Positions 28,979-37,878 of a stretch of 55,724 nt of DNA are shown here, in pieces. Below the pieces are notes generated by a model. The model saw only the letters and a program-made list of their open reading frames with translations. It had not been told where the DNA came from and made no database searches. The number at the start of each line of letters is the position of its first letter. Within the stretch, counting starts at the first letter, position 1. The DNA comes from Candidatus Omnitrophota bacterium (GTDB lineage: Bacteria > Omnitrophota > Gorgyraeia > Zapsychrales > Zapsychraceae). The stretch spans positions 1 through 55,724 of the forward strand of contig JACRHP010000059.1 in the NCBI GenBank assembly GCA_016212005.1, in the 5' to 3' direction. The position numbers were made by a program, and so were the translations under genes.

Positions 28979-29687
28979 TATCTCGGATAATTTTTAAGAA
29001 GTTTATGTATATTTTATCAGCAACGCGGTGGAATTGGTCTTTTTTCTTCTGATAATCCTCAAGCATGGCTTGTTGTTTGGCCGAGGCCGCCGCGTCCGTC
29101 CCGAAATACCCTTCTGACCAGTCGCGCACCGTCTGGCCCGTGATCTCGACATGGAATTGCAGCCCGTAGGCGCGCGGGCCCACCCGGATCGCCTGGTGGG
29201 GACACGCCGGCGAAGCGGCCAATAACCGCGCGCCGGAAGGGACCTCAAACATGTCCTCGTGCCACTGGAAGATCTCCGGCTCACGCTCCAGGCCGCGGAA
29301 CAAAGGATCCTTTTGTCCTTCTGGCGTCAACCGGATGGGGAAAAAACCGACTTCCTTTTGCGGGGACTTCCCGACCGTGGCCCCGCAGGCCTTGGCCAGC
29401 AACTGCGCCCCCAGGCATATCCCTAAATAAGGGACCCCCTGCGCAACCGCGCGCTTGATCAAGGCATCCTCCTCTTTTAAATAAGGATATTTATCTTCCT
29501 CGTAAACACTCATCGGCCCGCCGAGGACAACCAGTGCCCCGACGTCCTTGAGATCACGCGGTAACCGCCCGCCGGCGTCCAGATCGATTTCCTTGACCTG
29601 GTATCCTTTTTTCTGGAAAAAAATCCCCAGCGTTTCCGGCCCTTCGAGGCTGATATTTTTAACAAAAATAATCATGGCGCGCTCCAA
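28935..29687 (-). CDS. class I glutamine amidotransferase (GMP synthase-like)
   Basis: LVVLGGPMSVYEED, YLGICLGAQLLAKACGA, QFHVEIT; C-terminal tail encoded by element D. Confidence 0.9.
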   Translation of the reverse strand: MERAMIIFVKNISLEGPETLGIFFQKKGYQVKEIDLDAGGRLPRDLKDVGALVVLGGPMSVYEEDKYPYLKEEDALIKRAVAQGVPYLGICLGAQLLAKACGATVGKSPQKEVGFFPIRLTPEGQKDPLFRGLEREPEIFQWHEDMFEVPSGARLLAASPACPHQAIRVGPRAYGLQFHVEITGQTVRDWSEGYFGTDAAASAKQQAMLEDYQKKKDQFHRVADKIYINFLKIIRDRSQSHPVTKSQVTW

Positions 29688-29703
29688 TGTGGAAGGCAGA
29701 TAA

Positions 29704-29749
29704 AAGCCCTTTGGCTCGCTGTGTCTGGCGACAAGGAACCAAAGGGCTT
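29704..29749 (-). terminator. hairpin terminator downstream of glutamine synthetase
   Basis: AAGCCCTTTGG...CCAAAGGGCTT with nested TCGC/GCGA stem, followed by TTAT on minus strand. Confidence 0.6.
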
Positions 29750-29774
29750 AATCATCCAACCGATGTTAAACTAT

Positions 29775-31928
29775 TTAAAAAAGGAACAACATCTCGGCAT
29801 ACGAAGGCAACGGCCATGCGTCGGTCGCGACAATGCCTTCGAGCGTATCCACGGTCTCCCTTAATTCCTCCATCGCTGTTTTGATCTTCTCCGCGGCGCC
29901 ACCGGCAATGGCCTTCTCGAGCTTTCCGATCCTCTCCCAGGCCGTTTCGGAAAGGTCCGTCGCTTCTTTGAGGACCTTGCGGGTCTCGGTAACCTTGCCC
30001 TTGTTGACGGTTTCCACCGACTTGATGGTTTCCGCCAATCCCGCCTGATAACCCAGCACGGCCGGCATGATCATGTTCTTGGCCATCTGGGCCGCCAAAT
30101 TCGCCTCATATTTGAGGGTCGTGTTATAGCTTTCCATATAAACATCATAACGGGAAACCAATTCCGTCTTGGTCAAAACGCCATGACGCTCAAAAAGGGC
30201 GACGGCCCTGGGATCTTTGGTGACAGCCAACGCTTCCGGTGTCGTCTTTAAATTGGGGAGGCCTCTTTTCTTGGCTTCCTTGGCCCATTCCTCGGTGTAG
30301 TTGTCGCCGTTAAAGATGACCCTCTTGTGCTTCTTGATAATATCCTGAAGCACTTTTTGAACGGCCTTGTTGATATTCTGTCCCGAGGACTTCTCCAGAT
30401 CGGTACAGATCTGGGCGAGGGCATCAGCGACAATGGTATTGAGAATAACGTTCGGGCCGGCCAGGCTCATCGAGGAGCCAACGGCACGGAACTCGAATTT
30501 CGAACCCGTAAAAGCGAACGGCGATGTTCTGTTACGGTCCGAAGCGTGCCGCGGCAAAATCGGCAGGGAATCAACACCGACCTCGAGCGTTCCACCCTCC
30601 TTGGACGACTTGGCCCCGCCTTTTTCAACTTGCTCGATGATATCCGTCAACTGCTCACCCAGGTAGACCGAGATGATCGCCGGAGGAGCCTCATGGGATC
30701 CCAAGCGATGATCGTTGGCGGCCGAGGCGACACCCGCGCGTAAAAGCGCGGCGCCTTCATCGACGGCCTTCAGGACAGCGGCGACCATGACCAAAAATCT
30801 CTCATTCTCATGCGGGTTGTCGCCCGGAGAAAACCAGTTCTTCCCGTCGGGGCCGGTGATCGACCAGTTGTTATGTTTCCCGGAACCGTTGACGCCGGCA
30901 AAAGGTTTCTCGTGCAACAAACATGCCAGCCCGTGGCGTTTGGCAACTCTCTGCATGACTTCCATGCACAGCATATTGTGGTCGACGGCGAGGTTCTGGT
31001 TCTCGAAGATCGGGGCGATCTCATACTGCGCCGGGGCGACTTCATTATGACGCGTCTTGCTGGGGGCCCCCAATTTCCACATTTCCCGGTCGAAATCTTC
31101 CATGAACGCGATGATGCGGTCCTTGATCGCGCCGAAATAATGGTCGGCCATCTGCTGGTGCTTGGCCGGTTCTTTGCCGTACAGCGTGCGGCCCGTCTGC
31201 ACCAGATCGATCCTCGCGTTATAGTAATTGCGGTCGATGAGGAAATATTCCTGCTCGCCGCCCAACGTGGCGTAAGGCTTCTGCGTGCATTTGATCCCCA
31301 GGATCTTGGCCAGGCGCTCGACTTGCTTATTTAAAGCCTTCATGGAACGCAGCAAAGGCGTTTTCTTGTCCAGTGCCTCGCCTTTCCAGCCGACGAAATA
31401 GGTAGGGATACACAACGTAGAAGCTTTTGGCCCTTCTTTAATGAAGGCCGGGCTCGTCGGGTCCCAGCCGGTATAGCCGCGCGCCTCAAAGGTCGGACGA
31501 AGACCGCCGGAAGGGAAGCTGGAGGCATCCGGCTCCCCCTGGATCAACTCCTTGCCCGAAAACTCCAAAACAACACCGCCCTCATTGTCAGGCGATATGA
31601 ACGAATCGTGTTTCTCCGCCGTCAACCCGGTCAGGGGCTGGAACCAGTGCGTGTAATGCGTGGCCCCTTTGGAAAGCGCCCAATTTTTCATGGCATCGGC
31701 CACTTCATCGGCGATAGAAGGGTCGAGCTTGCCGCCGTCTTTGATCGTTCTGCTTAAAGAATTATACGCCTTCTCGGACAAATAATTACGCATCGTCTTC
31801 AAACTGAAGACGTTACTGCCATAAATGTCCTGGATAGAAGACACACCGGTAATGCTGGTTACTGTTTCCATCGCGCTTTCTCCTTTTTCGTTGATATCCA
31901 CCTCTGAAATACGTGATCTTGCGCCCAT
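29775..31928 (-). CDS. glnN: glutamine synthetase type III
   Basis: 717 aa GSIII architecture, [45 protein letters not shown] upstream of ATG 31928 and of an in-frame ATG at 31871. Confidence 0.95.
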   Translation of the reverse strand: MGARSRISEVDINEKGESAMETVTSITGVSSIQDIYGSNVFSLKTMRNYLSEKAYNSLSRTIKDGGKLDPSIADEVADAMKNWALSKGATHYTHWFQPLTGLTAEKHDSFISPDNEGGVVLEFSGKELIQGEPDASSFPSGGLRPTFEARGYTGWDPTSPAFIKEGPKASTLCIPTYFVGWKGEALDKKTPLLRSMKALNKQVERLAKILGIKCTQKPYATLGGEQEYFLIDRNYYNARIDLVQTGRTLYGKEPAKHQQMADHYFGAIKDRIIAFMEDFDREMWKLGAPSKTRHNEVAPAQYEIAPIFENQNLAVDHNMLCMEVMQRVAKRHGLACLLHEKPFAGVNGSGKHNNWSITGPDGKNWFSPGDNPHENERFLVMVAAVLKAVDEGAALLRAGVASAANDHRLGSHEAPPAIISVYLGEQLTDIIEQVEKGGAKSSKEGGTLEVGVDSLPILPRHASDRNRTSPFAFTGSKFEFRAVGSSMSLAGPNVILNTIVADALAQICTDLEKSSGQNINKAVQKVLQDIIKKHKRVIFNGDNYTEEWAKEAKKRGLPNLKTTPEALAVTKDPRAVALFERHGVLTKTELVSRYDVYMESYNTTLKYEANLAAQMAKNMIMPAVLGYQAGLAETIKSVETVNKGKVTETRKVLKEATDLSETAWERIGKLEKAIAGGAAEKIKTAMEELRETVDTLEGIVATDAWPLPSYAEMLFLF

Positions 31929-31980
31929 CGCAAATCTCCTTATTTACTTAATGTTGTTTTTAGATTCCCCTGAAATGAGC

Positions 31981-32019
31981 AAGTCCCCTGCAAGCCGTAT
32001 CCCGGCCCTCAGAGGACTT
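31981..32019 (-). promoter_or_regulatory. structured leader hairpin upstream of glnN
   Basis: minus strand AAGTCCTCTGAGGGCCGGGATACGGCTTGCAGGGGACTT folds as a near-continuous stem with inner GCCG/CGGC hairpin. Confidence 0.55.
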
Positions 32020-32087
32020 CATCGCCCTTGCGTTTCTTTAAAAAACATGGACACCTGCATAACGGACATCGACGCTAAATTTTCGTC

Positions 32088-32116
32088 AGTATAAAATCAG
32101 GCCTGATTTTTGTCAA
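32088..32116 (-). promoter_or_regulatory. sigma70-like promoter of glnN with operator-like palindrome in the spacer
   Basis: TTGACA-17 nt-TATACT; 18-bp perfect palindrome AAAATCAGGCCTGATTTT at 32093..32110. Confidence 0.75.
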
Positions 32117-32183
32117 GAAATATTTATCCGCCGCCCTGATTGATATTCGGCGGATACCCCGACGAGTATAGCAAAATTATCGT

Positions 32184-32213
32184 CCCCTGAAATCGCAAAG
32201 CGATTTCTAGGGG
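32184..32213. repeat. hairpin CCCCTGAAATCGC-AAA-GCGATTTCTAGGGG
   Basis: 13-bp inverted repeat with one mismatch and 3-nt loop. Confidence 0.6.
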
Positions 32214-32260
32214 CGAATCGGGGCGAGACCCTTCTCTGCCGAGCTACAAGGTTAACAAAT

Positions 32261-32295
32261 AAAAAACCCGATGCCCCTTAAATTCGGAACATCGG
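32261..32295 (-). terminator. intrinsic terminator downstream of the ORF6N gene
   Basis: minus strand CCGATGTTCC-GAATTTAA-GGGGCATCGG followed by GTTTTTT. Confidence 0.65.
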
Positions 32296-32426
32296 ACGTC
32301 TATGTCTGATGCAAAATTTCCGCCGGCCCTCATCGGCCAACGACGAACAACGTGTAAAATATACCCTGTGCTTCGGGTTTTGTCAAGTTTTTAAATAGCC
32401 CGTGTTAAATAGTCCGTGGTGCGGCT

Positions 32427-32987
32427 TTAGGGACGAAATCCAATTTTAATTTTCGGCTTCTCCGGCTCGGCCATGAGTCTCTGGATCGCCCGAAAGATGG
32501 CCTGGATATCCTCATCATGTTTGCCCACCTTGCGTTCGAGCTCTCTGAATTGAAAGGCCAATTCTTTGTGCGTCGACAACATTTCCCGCAGCTTGACGAA
32601 CGCCCGCATGATCGCGATATTGACGCGCACAGCCCGCTTGCTTTTTAAAATACTCGAAAGCATGGCCACCCCCTGCTCGGTAAAAGCATAAGGAAGATAC
32701 TTAATATTCTTGCCCTTTTTCAAGATCACAATTTGTGATCTTGAAGTCACAATTTGCGACTTCAAGAATTCCATTTCTTTCCAAGTTAATTGAAACATAA
32801 AATCAGCCGGGAAGCGACCCTTGTTGCGCTTAACCGCCTGGATCAATGCCCTGACCTCGACCCCATAAAGTTCGGCCAGGTGCGGGCTAAGCATCACCTT
32901 GTGTCCGCGCAAAATAAAGATCCTTTGGTTGATGACATCCGATGAGACCAATGCACACATAATATCCCCTTTCGTTAGATGAAACAT
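32427..32987 (-). CDS. ORF6N domain-containing protein
   Basis: IFILRGHKVMLSPHLAELYGVEVRALIQAVKRNKGRFPADFMFQLT, YLPYAFTEQGVAMLSSIL. Confidence 0.9.
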   Translation of the reverse strand: MFHLTKGDIMCALVSSDVINQRIFILRGHKVMLSPHLAELYGVEVRALIQAVKRNKGRFPADFMFQLTWKEMEFLKSQIVTSRSQIVILKKGKNIKYLPYAFTEQGVAMLSSILKSKRAVRVNIAIMRAFVKLREMLSTHKELAFQFRELERKVGKHDEDIQAIFRAIQRLMAEPEKPKIKIGFRP

Positions 32988-33110
32988 AGTTAAAGGGGGA
33001 AGCGAGCGGATGACGGAAAGAGTTGATTCAGGGGGATTGAAAAACGAATTTATTCTATCAAGGTAATGGTATTTGTCAATTCATAATCTCGGGCCGGCCG
33101 AGGGGAAAGA

Positions 33111-35357
33111 TTACCGGATGATTTTGTCGATTTCGCCTATTTTTTCGCAGCGCAGCAGCCGCGCGGTCTGCCGGCGGGCGGCGCGCAGGTCCATGGTCCC
33201 GATGAGGGCCCGTATCCGGGGGATATAGGACGGGTCGAGGCTCAGGCGCCGCAGGCCTATCCCCAGGAGATAAAGGATATACCGCTCGTCGTGCGCCATG
33301 TCCCCGCAGATGCTGACCTCTTTGCCGTGCATATCGGCGGCGTCCACGACCTTTTTTAAAGACCTTAGAACAGAGGGGTGGTGCGGCAGGTAAAATTCGG
33401 CGACCTTCTCGTTGGTGCGGTCGACCGCCAGCATGTACTGCACGAAGTCGTTGGTCCCGATGCTGAAAAAATCCGCTTCCCTCGCCAATTCCTGGATGAT
33501 CTCCAGGACCGCGGGTAGCTCGATCATAAGACCGATCTGCGGCCGGCGGTGGCAATCCGCGCCTTCCTGCGACAGGTCTTTAACGCACTCCAGCACAATG
33601 GCTTTGGCCTCGAGGAATTCATCCAGCGACGAGATCATGGGGAACATGATCTTCAGATCCGCCTTCGCCCCGGCCTTTAAGATCGCCCGCACCTGCTGGA
33701 TAAAAATATCCTGGTGCTTGAGTGAAAAACGGATCGAACGCATCCCCAAGAAGGGATTTTGCTCCTTGCCGTAATCATAATAGGAAAGCACCTTGTCGCC
33801 GCCGATATCGAGCGTGCGGAAGGTCAGCTCCTCGTCTCCCAGCGCGTCGACCACTTTCTTGTACACGATGTATTGCTCTTCTTCCGTCGGGAAATCCGAA
33901 CGGACGATAAAAGGGAACTCTGTCCGGTAAAGGCCGACACCGTCCGGCTGGATGACCTGGGCGTGCTTTAGATCGCACAACAGGTTGATGTTCGCCAAAA
34001 GCGAAACGCGCGTGCCATCCCTGGTTTTGGTAACAATTTTTTCCCCATGGCGGGCCGGGGGTTTTGCCGGACCGCCTTTTTCCGGCACTTTAACCATGGC
34101 CATCACGTCGCGGGAAGGATTGATGTAAATAAAACCGTGTTCGCCGTCGATAAATATCTGTGTATCGGCCGGCAGCCGCAACAACTGCGGCGCTTCGGCG
34201 ATCACCAGCGGGATCTCCAGCGAACGCGCCAGGATCGACACGTGCGAAGTGATCCCCCCGCTTAAAACGACCACCCCCCGGATCCCCTCGGAAGACAATT
34301 TCAAAAGCTCGGAAGGATACAGCTCGCGGACGACCATGACCCCGCCCTGGTAGTCCGCGGACCCCCCTTTGCCGCCGACGAGGTTGGCCAGAAGGCGTTT
34401 GCCGATGTCCTGGACGTCCTGGCGCTTCTCGCGCAGGTAACTGTTGGACAGCTTGTCGAACATGGCCACATATTGCTCGACGGTGCGCGCGATCGCCGCC
34501 GGAGGGTTCGTCCCTTTTTTGATCAGGTCGGCCATCGCGTTGATAAAGGCCGCGTCCTTGAGCATGAGGATCTGCGCCGTGAAAATAAGCGAGGCCACGT
34601 CCGCCAGCTTCTCTTCGATCTGAAACTGCGCCTGTTCCAGCTCCTTTTCGGTCTGGCGCACCGCCGCCGAAAAATCCTCCAGGCTGTACTTTTTATTTTT
34701 CGCCGCTTCCACAAATTCCTGCAGGGAATAAAACCGGTCGCCTGGCACGACCTTGCCCACGGCCGTGCCGGGGGCGCCCACGCGGCAGGCGATCCTCGCC
34801 GGCTGCTGTATAACGGCCTCCTGCGCCCGGTATTCCCGTTTCTCTTCCAGGCCGATCAACAGCTTCGCCATTTCGATCGTGTTGGCCAGCTGCGAGGCGA
34901 TGGCCCGTACCGCCTGGACGTCCTCGGCGTCAAAATAATCCTTACGTTTGTTTTGGATGACCAGCGCCCCGATGCGCGTCTGGCCGCGCACGATAGGGAC
35001 CGCCAAAAACGATTCGTAAACCTCCTCGCCTATCTCCGGGAAATAACGGTACCCGGGGACCTTGCTGGCGTTCCTTTCGCAGACCGGCCGCATCTCCTTG
35101 ATGGCCATGCCCGTCAACCCCTCGCCGACCTTCAGGCGCACCCGGCCGATGGCTTCGGGCTTCAAGCCGCGGGTGGCCTTGAGGACCAGTTCCTGGGTCT
35201 CGTCGTAAAAAAGGTAGATGGAACAGACCTCGGAGCCCATATGTTCGGAGACCATCTCCGCGATCTTCTGCAGGAAGGCCTCAAGGCCGGGCGTATCGAC
35301 AAACAGGCCGATCAGCTCGCTGACATCACAAATTAATTTTGTATGGTCGCGTTTCAT
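33111..35357 (-). CDS. ptsP: GAF domain phosphoenolpyruvate-protein phosphotransferase
   Basis: N-terminal GAF, GGITSHVSILARSLEIP catalytic His motif, PEP-binding C-terminal domain. Confidence 0.93.
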   Translation of the reverse strand: MKRDHTKLICDVSELIGLFVDTPGLEAFLQKIAEMVSEHMGSEVCSIYLFYDETQELVLKATRGLKPEAIGRVRLKVGEGLTGMAIKEMRPVCERNASKVPGYRYFPEIGEEVYESFLAVPIVRGQTRIGALVIQNKRKDYFDAEDVQAVRAIASQLANTIEMAKLLIGLEEKREYRAQEAVIQQPARIACRVGAPGTAVGKVVPGDRFYSLQEFVEAAKNKKYSLEDFSAAVRQTEKELEQAQFQIEEKLADVASLIFTAQILMLKDAAFINAMADLIKKGTNPPAAIARTVEQYVAMFDKLSNSYLREKRQDVQDIGKRLLANLVGGKGGSADYQGGVMVVRELYPSELLKLSSEGIRGVVVLSGGITSHVSILARSLEIPLVIAEAPQLLRLPADTQIFIDGEHGFIYINPSRDVMAMVKVPEKGGPAKPPARHGEKIVTKTRDGTRVSLLANINLLCDLKHAQVIQPDGVGLYRTEFPFIVRSDFPTEEEQYIVYKKVVDALGDEELTFRTLDIGGDKVLSYYDYGKEQNPFLGMRSIRFSLKHQDIFIQQVRAILKAGAKADLKIMFPMISSLDEFLEAKAIVLECVKDLSQEGADCHRRPQIGLMIELPAVLEIIQELAREADFFSIGTNDFVQYMLAVDRTNEKVAEFYLPHHPSVLRSLKKVVDAADMHGKEVSICGDMAHDERYILYLLGIGLRRLSLDPSYIPRIRALIGTMDLRAARRQTARLLRCEKIGEIDKIIR

Positions 35358-35384
35358 AAATGAGCGGGATGAATCAGCAGGGGG

Positions 35385-36617
35385 TTATTTGCCTTGCCGC
35401 AGTTCGTCCATCAAAATGACGGACTCGGCGATGTCTTTCATGGAGCGGCTGGAGTCCATGCTCTTTTTGTGGATGAGGCGATGGGCTGCCTCTTCGCTGA
35501 GGTTGTTCAGCCGCATCAAAACGCCCTTGGCGCGCTCGATGAGCTTGCGGGTCTCCAATGCTTCCTTGGCCTTGATGGCCTCTTCCATCAACTTCGTGTT
35601 CTCGATGGCGACCGCCGCCTGGTTCGCCACCATCTGCAGGACGTCGATCTCTTCGCGGATAAATTCGTGCGGGTCTTTGGTGTAGACGTTGATGATGCCG
35701 ATCGCCTGGTCCTTGACGACCATCGGCACCGAGAGCATCGAGGTTAAACCCTCTTTGGCGGCCAGGTCGCGGTAGCTGTATTTTTTTTCCTCGCAGACGT
35801 TGTACACGGTCAAAGGCTTCTTCATCTTGATGACCTCGCCGCTGATGCTCGAGTCCACCTTGACGTTGGGCTTTTTCTTGTATTCTTCGCTCAAACTCTG
35901 AGTGGCCTTAATAACAAGCTCTTTGCCTTTTTCATCGAGGATCATGATCGAACAGATCTTGGAATTCATCATCTCGGCGGTAACGACCACGATGAGATTG
36001 AGGATCTGGTCGAGATAGCTCTCCGAGGTGATCGACTGGCTGACCTTCACCAGGCTGTCGAACTGCAGCGCTTTTTTCCGGGTATCCTCGTACAAACGGG
36101 CGTGCTCGATGACGCCGCCGATCTGCTGGGCGATGATAGAAAATAATCCGACGGTGCTTTTAGAATATTCGTGCGGCCTGCGGTGCTGGATATTGACGAC
36201 ACCGATGGATTTTCCCTTGTAAATGATGGGAAGCGACAAGAGGGCTTCATACTTGTCCTCGGGCAAGACGTCGAAATGCTTAAAGCGCGGATCTTTGTAA
36301 GCGCTTTGCTTGATGGCGACCGTCTTGTTCTCCCGGGCGACCCACCCGGCGATACCTTCTCCCGCCCGGAGGATGACCTTCCCCAATTCCTTTTTATGCG
36401 GCGTTTTGGAAGCCATCAAAACCAGCCGGGTGCGCTGCTCGTCAAAAAGATAAATAAAGATCGAGTCCGCGCTGGTCATGTCGTTGAGCGCCTTGACGAC
36501 TTCATCGAGGGTCAGTTTCAGATCAAGGGCGGAATTGGTGATCTCCACGATCCGGCGCAGGATCGCGAGTTCCTGGGCGGGGCTGATATTAAGCTTCTTG
36601 TGGGCTGTCCTGGCCAT
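35385..36617 (-). CDS. GAF-GAF-ANTAR regulatory protein
   Basis: two GAF-like domains and C-terminal RKLIERAKGVLMRLNNLSEEAAHRLIHKKSMDSSRSMKDIAESVI; start placed at MARTAHKK. Confidence 0.85.
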   Translation of the reverse strand: MARTAHKKLNISPAQELAILRRIVEITNSALDLKLTLDEVVKALNDMTSADSIFIYLFDEQRTRLVLMASKTPHKKELGKVILRAGEGIAGWVARENKTVAIKQSAYKDPRFKHFDVLPEDKYEALLSLPIIYKGKSIGVVNIQHRRPHEYSKSTVGLFSIIAQQIGGVIEHARLYEDTRKKALQFDSLVKVSQSITSESYLDQILNLIVVVTAEMMNSKICSIMILDEKGKELVIKATQSLSEEYKKKPNVKVDSSISGEVIKMKKPLTVYNVCEEKKYSYRDLAAKEGLTSMLSVPMVVKDQAIGIINVYTKDPHEFIREEIDVLQMVANQAAVAIENTKLMEEAIKAKEALETRKLIERAKGVLMRLNNLSEEAAHRLIHKKSMDSSRSMKDIAESVILMDELRQGK

Positions 36618-36698
36618 ACAGGGGGTTATTGTAGCACAAACAACATCATAGCCAAGAAGTAAATTGCTACTTGCCCCCAAATAATATATACTGCGGTT

Positions 36699-36875
36699 AT
36701 GACGTTCCTGTTGACGCTGCTCGTATTGGCCCTGTGCCTGAGCTTGATGGCCGTGGGGCTCCTCCTGACGAAAAAGGCCCTGCGCCGGGGCTGTTCGATT
36801 AACCCTGATGAATGCGCCTGCCTCAAAGAAGGCAAATCCCCGCAAGAGTGTGACAAGGATACCGCAAAGTCTTAA
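36699..36875 (+). CDS. nqrM: NqrM-like (DUF539) small membrane protein, 58 aa
   Basis: hand translation MTFLLTLLVLALCLSLMAVGLLLTKKALRRGCSINPDECACLKEGKSPQECDKDTAKS; one TM, MAVG..KKALRRGC, four Cys; near the nqr operon; below the 60 aa track cutoff. Confidence 0.65.
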   Translation: MTFLLTLLVLALCLSLMAVGLLLTKKALRRGCSINPDECACLKEGKSPQECDKDTAKS

Positions 36876-36888
36876 ACACGTCCCGCCA

Positions 36889-36914
36889 CAATTACGTCAC
36901 ATGTGACGTAATTG
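36889..36914. promoter_or_regulatory. 26-bp perfect palindrome, possible operator
   Basis: CAATTACGTCACATGTGACGTAATTG. Confidence 0.6.
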
Positions 36915-37213
36915 GTTAACATAATCTGGCAGCCCTCAATGTAGTGACTTTAATTCAGGCTACGGTATGTGCCGGGGATTTATGTTAAATATTTCGAACT
37001 GAGATAAGCTGAACTCCAGCACGATCTGGATCGTTAGAATTTTCCTTATTCACCCTAAAATGAAGCCTGGAAGGATTAAATGGTCGGCTAGCCCATCTTA
37101 AAGGATAACCCGCGTAATCGTTGTATAGCTCACCATTTCTAAGAACTCTTTCAATCTGGCATCTTACATTCCCTCTTCTAAATGGTCTCCTGTCCTTAGC
37201 TGGTAGTCCCAAT

Positions 37214-37522
37214 TTAGATGACTCCCGACAAGCCTTTTTCCTCAATAATGTGCAGTAGCTTCAGGGCGGGGCCGGAAGGTTTTTTAACGCCCTGCTCCCA
37301 TTTCTGGACGGTAAAAACGCTGGTATTGATAAAGCGGGCAAGGGCCGCCTGGCTTAATTTAAGCTTTCGGCGCAACCGGGCGATCGCTTCCGGGGCGTAG
37401 GGTTTCACTTCCGGCAGAGCAAGCGCCCTGACTTCTTTGAGGGTGATCTCATCGACCGAACCCGTCCTATAAAGACCTTCAATTGTTTCCAGGACCATAT
37501 TTTCGATCGTATTTTTTTTCAT
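37214..37522 (-). CDS. XRE family HTH antitoxin (HigA-like)
   Basis: ARLRRKLKLSQAALARFINTSVFTVQKWEQGVKKPSGPALKLLHII. Confidence 0.88.
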   Translation of the reverse strand: MKKNTIENMVLETIEGLYRTGSVDEITLKEVRALALPEVKPYAPEAIARLRRKLKLSQAALARFINTSVFTVQKWEQGVKKPSGPALKLLHIIEEKGLSGVI

Positions 37523-37812
37523 GGCTGTACCTCCATCCCTGATATTCTAATAAACTCATTATGTTTAATATCTTTCTTGGTAGCTTCCTCATTGATATTC
37601 TGAAAAGAATCCGACAGCTTGTTAAGAGCCTTGAGCTGGACGTCGCTTAAATTTTCCTGCTGATTCTTGCTGAACCCGAAACAAAAAATCAGCTTTCTAT
37701 CCTTCTGGTAAAATAATATCGTGCGCGCCCCGCCGCTTTTCCCTTTGCCTGGGAGCGCGATCCCTTCTTTCCCGGCCCAACGGGTAAAATATTTCGTTTT
37801 TAAATAGAACAT
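37519..37812 (-). CDS. RelE/HigB-like toxin, apparently internally deleted
   Basis: MFYLKTKYFTRWAGKEGI directly followed by ALPGKGKSGGARTILFYQKDRKLIFCFGFSKNQQENL; overlaps antitoxin start. Confidence 0.7.
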   Translation of the reverse strand: MFYLKTKYFTRWAGKEGIALPGKGKSGGARTILFYQKDRKLIFCFGFSKNQQENLSDVQLKALNKLSDSFQNINEEATKKDIKHNEFIRISGMEVQP

Positions 37813-37849
37813 GCGGGTGCCTCTATCGCACCAAGTCCCATCTACGGTA

Positions 37850-37878
37850 AATATAGTACTTAGTGCTATGGTTGTCAA
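37850..37878 (-). promoter_or_regulatory. sigma70-like promoter of the toxin-antitoxin pair
   Basis: TTGACA-17 nt-TATATT; spacer holds TAGCACT-A-AGTACTA imperfect palindrome. Confidence 0.65.

Noticed and set aside
31993-32004. Possible sigma54 -24/-12 box (GG-N10-GC) in the glnN leader
   Set aside because: Weak match, lies within the hairpin, and a much better sigma70 promoter is present upstream.
31981-32087. glnN leader as a known glutamine riboswitch
   Set aside because: Could not match the glnA or Downstream-peptide motif by eye; kept only as a structured leader.
34473-35336. 287 aa plus-strand ORF antisense to ptsP
   Set aside because: Opposite a strongly supported coding frame; low-complexity composition typical of antisense translation.
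36618-36845. N-terminal extension of the GAF-ANTAR ORF
   Set aside because: Overlaps the divergent nqrM-like gene and promoter; the domain-containing part begins at MARTAHKK.
36985-37245. 86 aa minus-strand ORF downstream of the antitoxin
   Set aside because: No recognisable family or start signal; could be a fragment, too weak to call.
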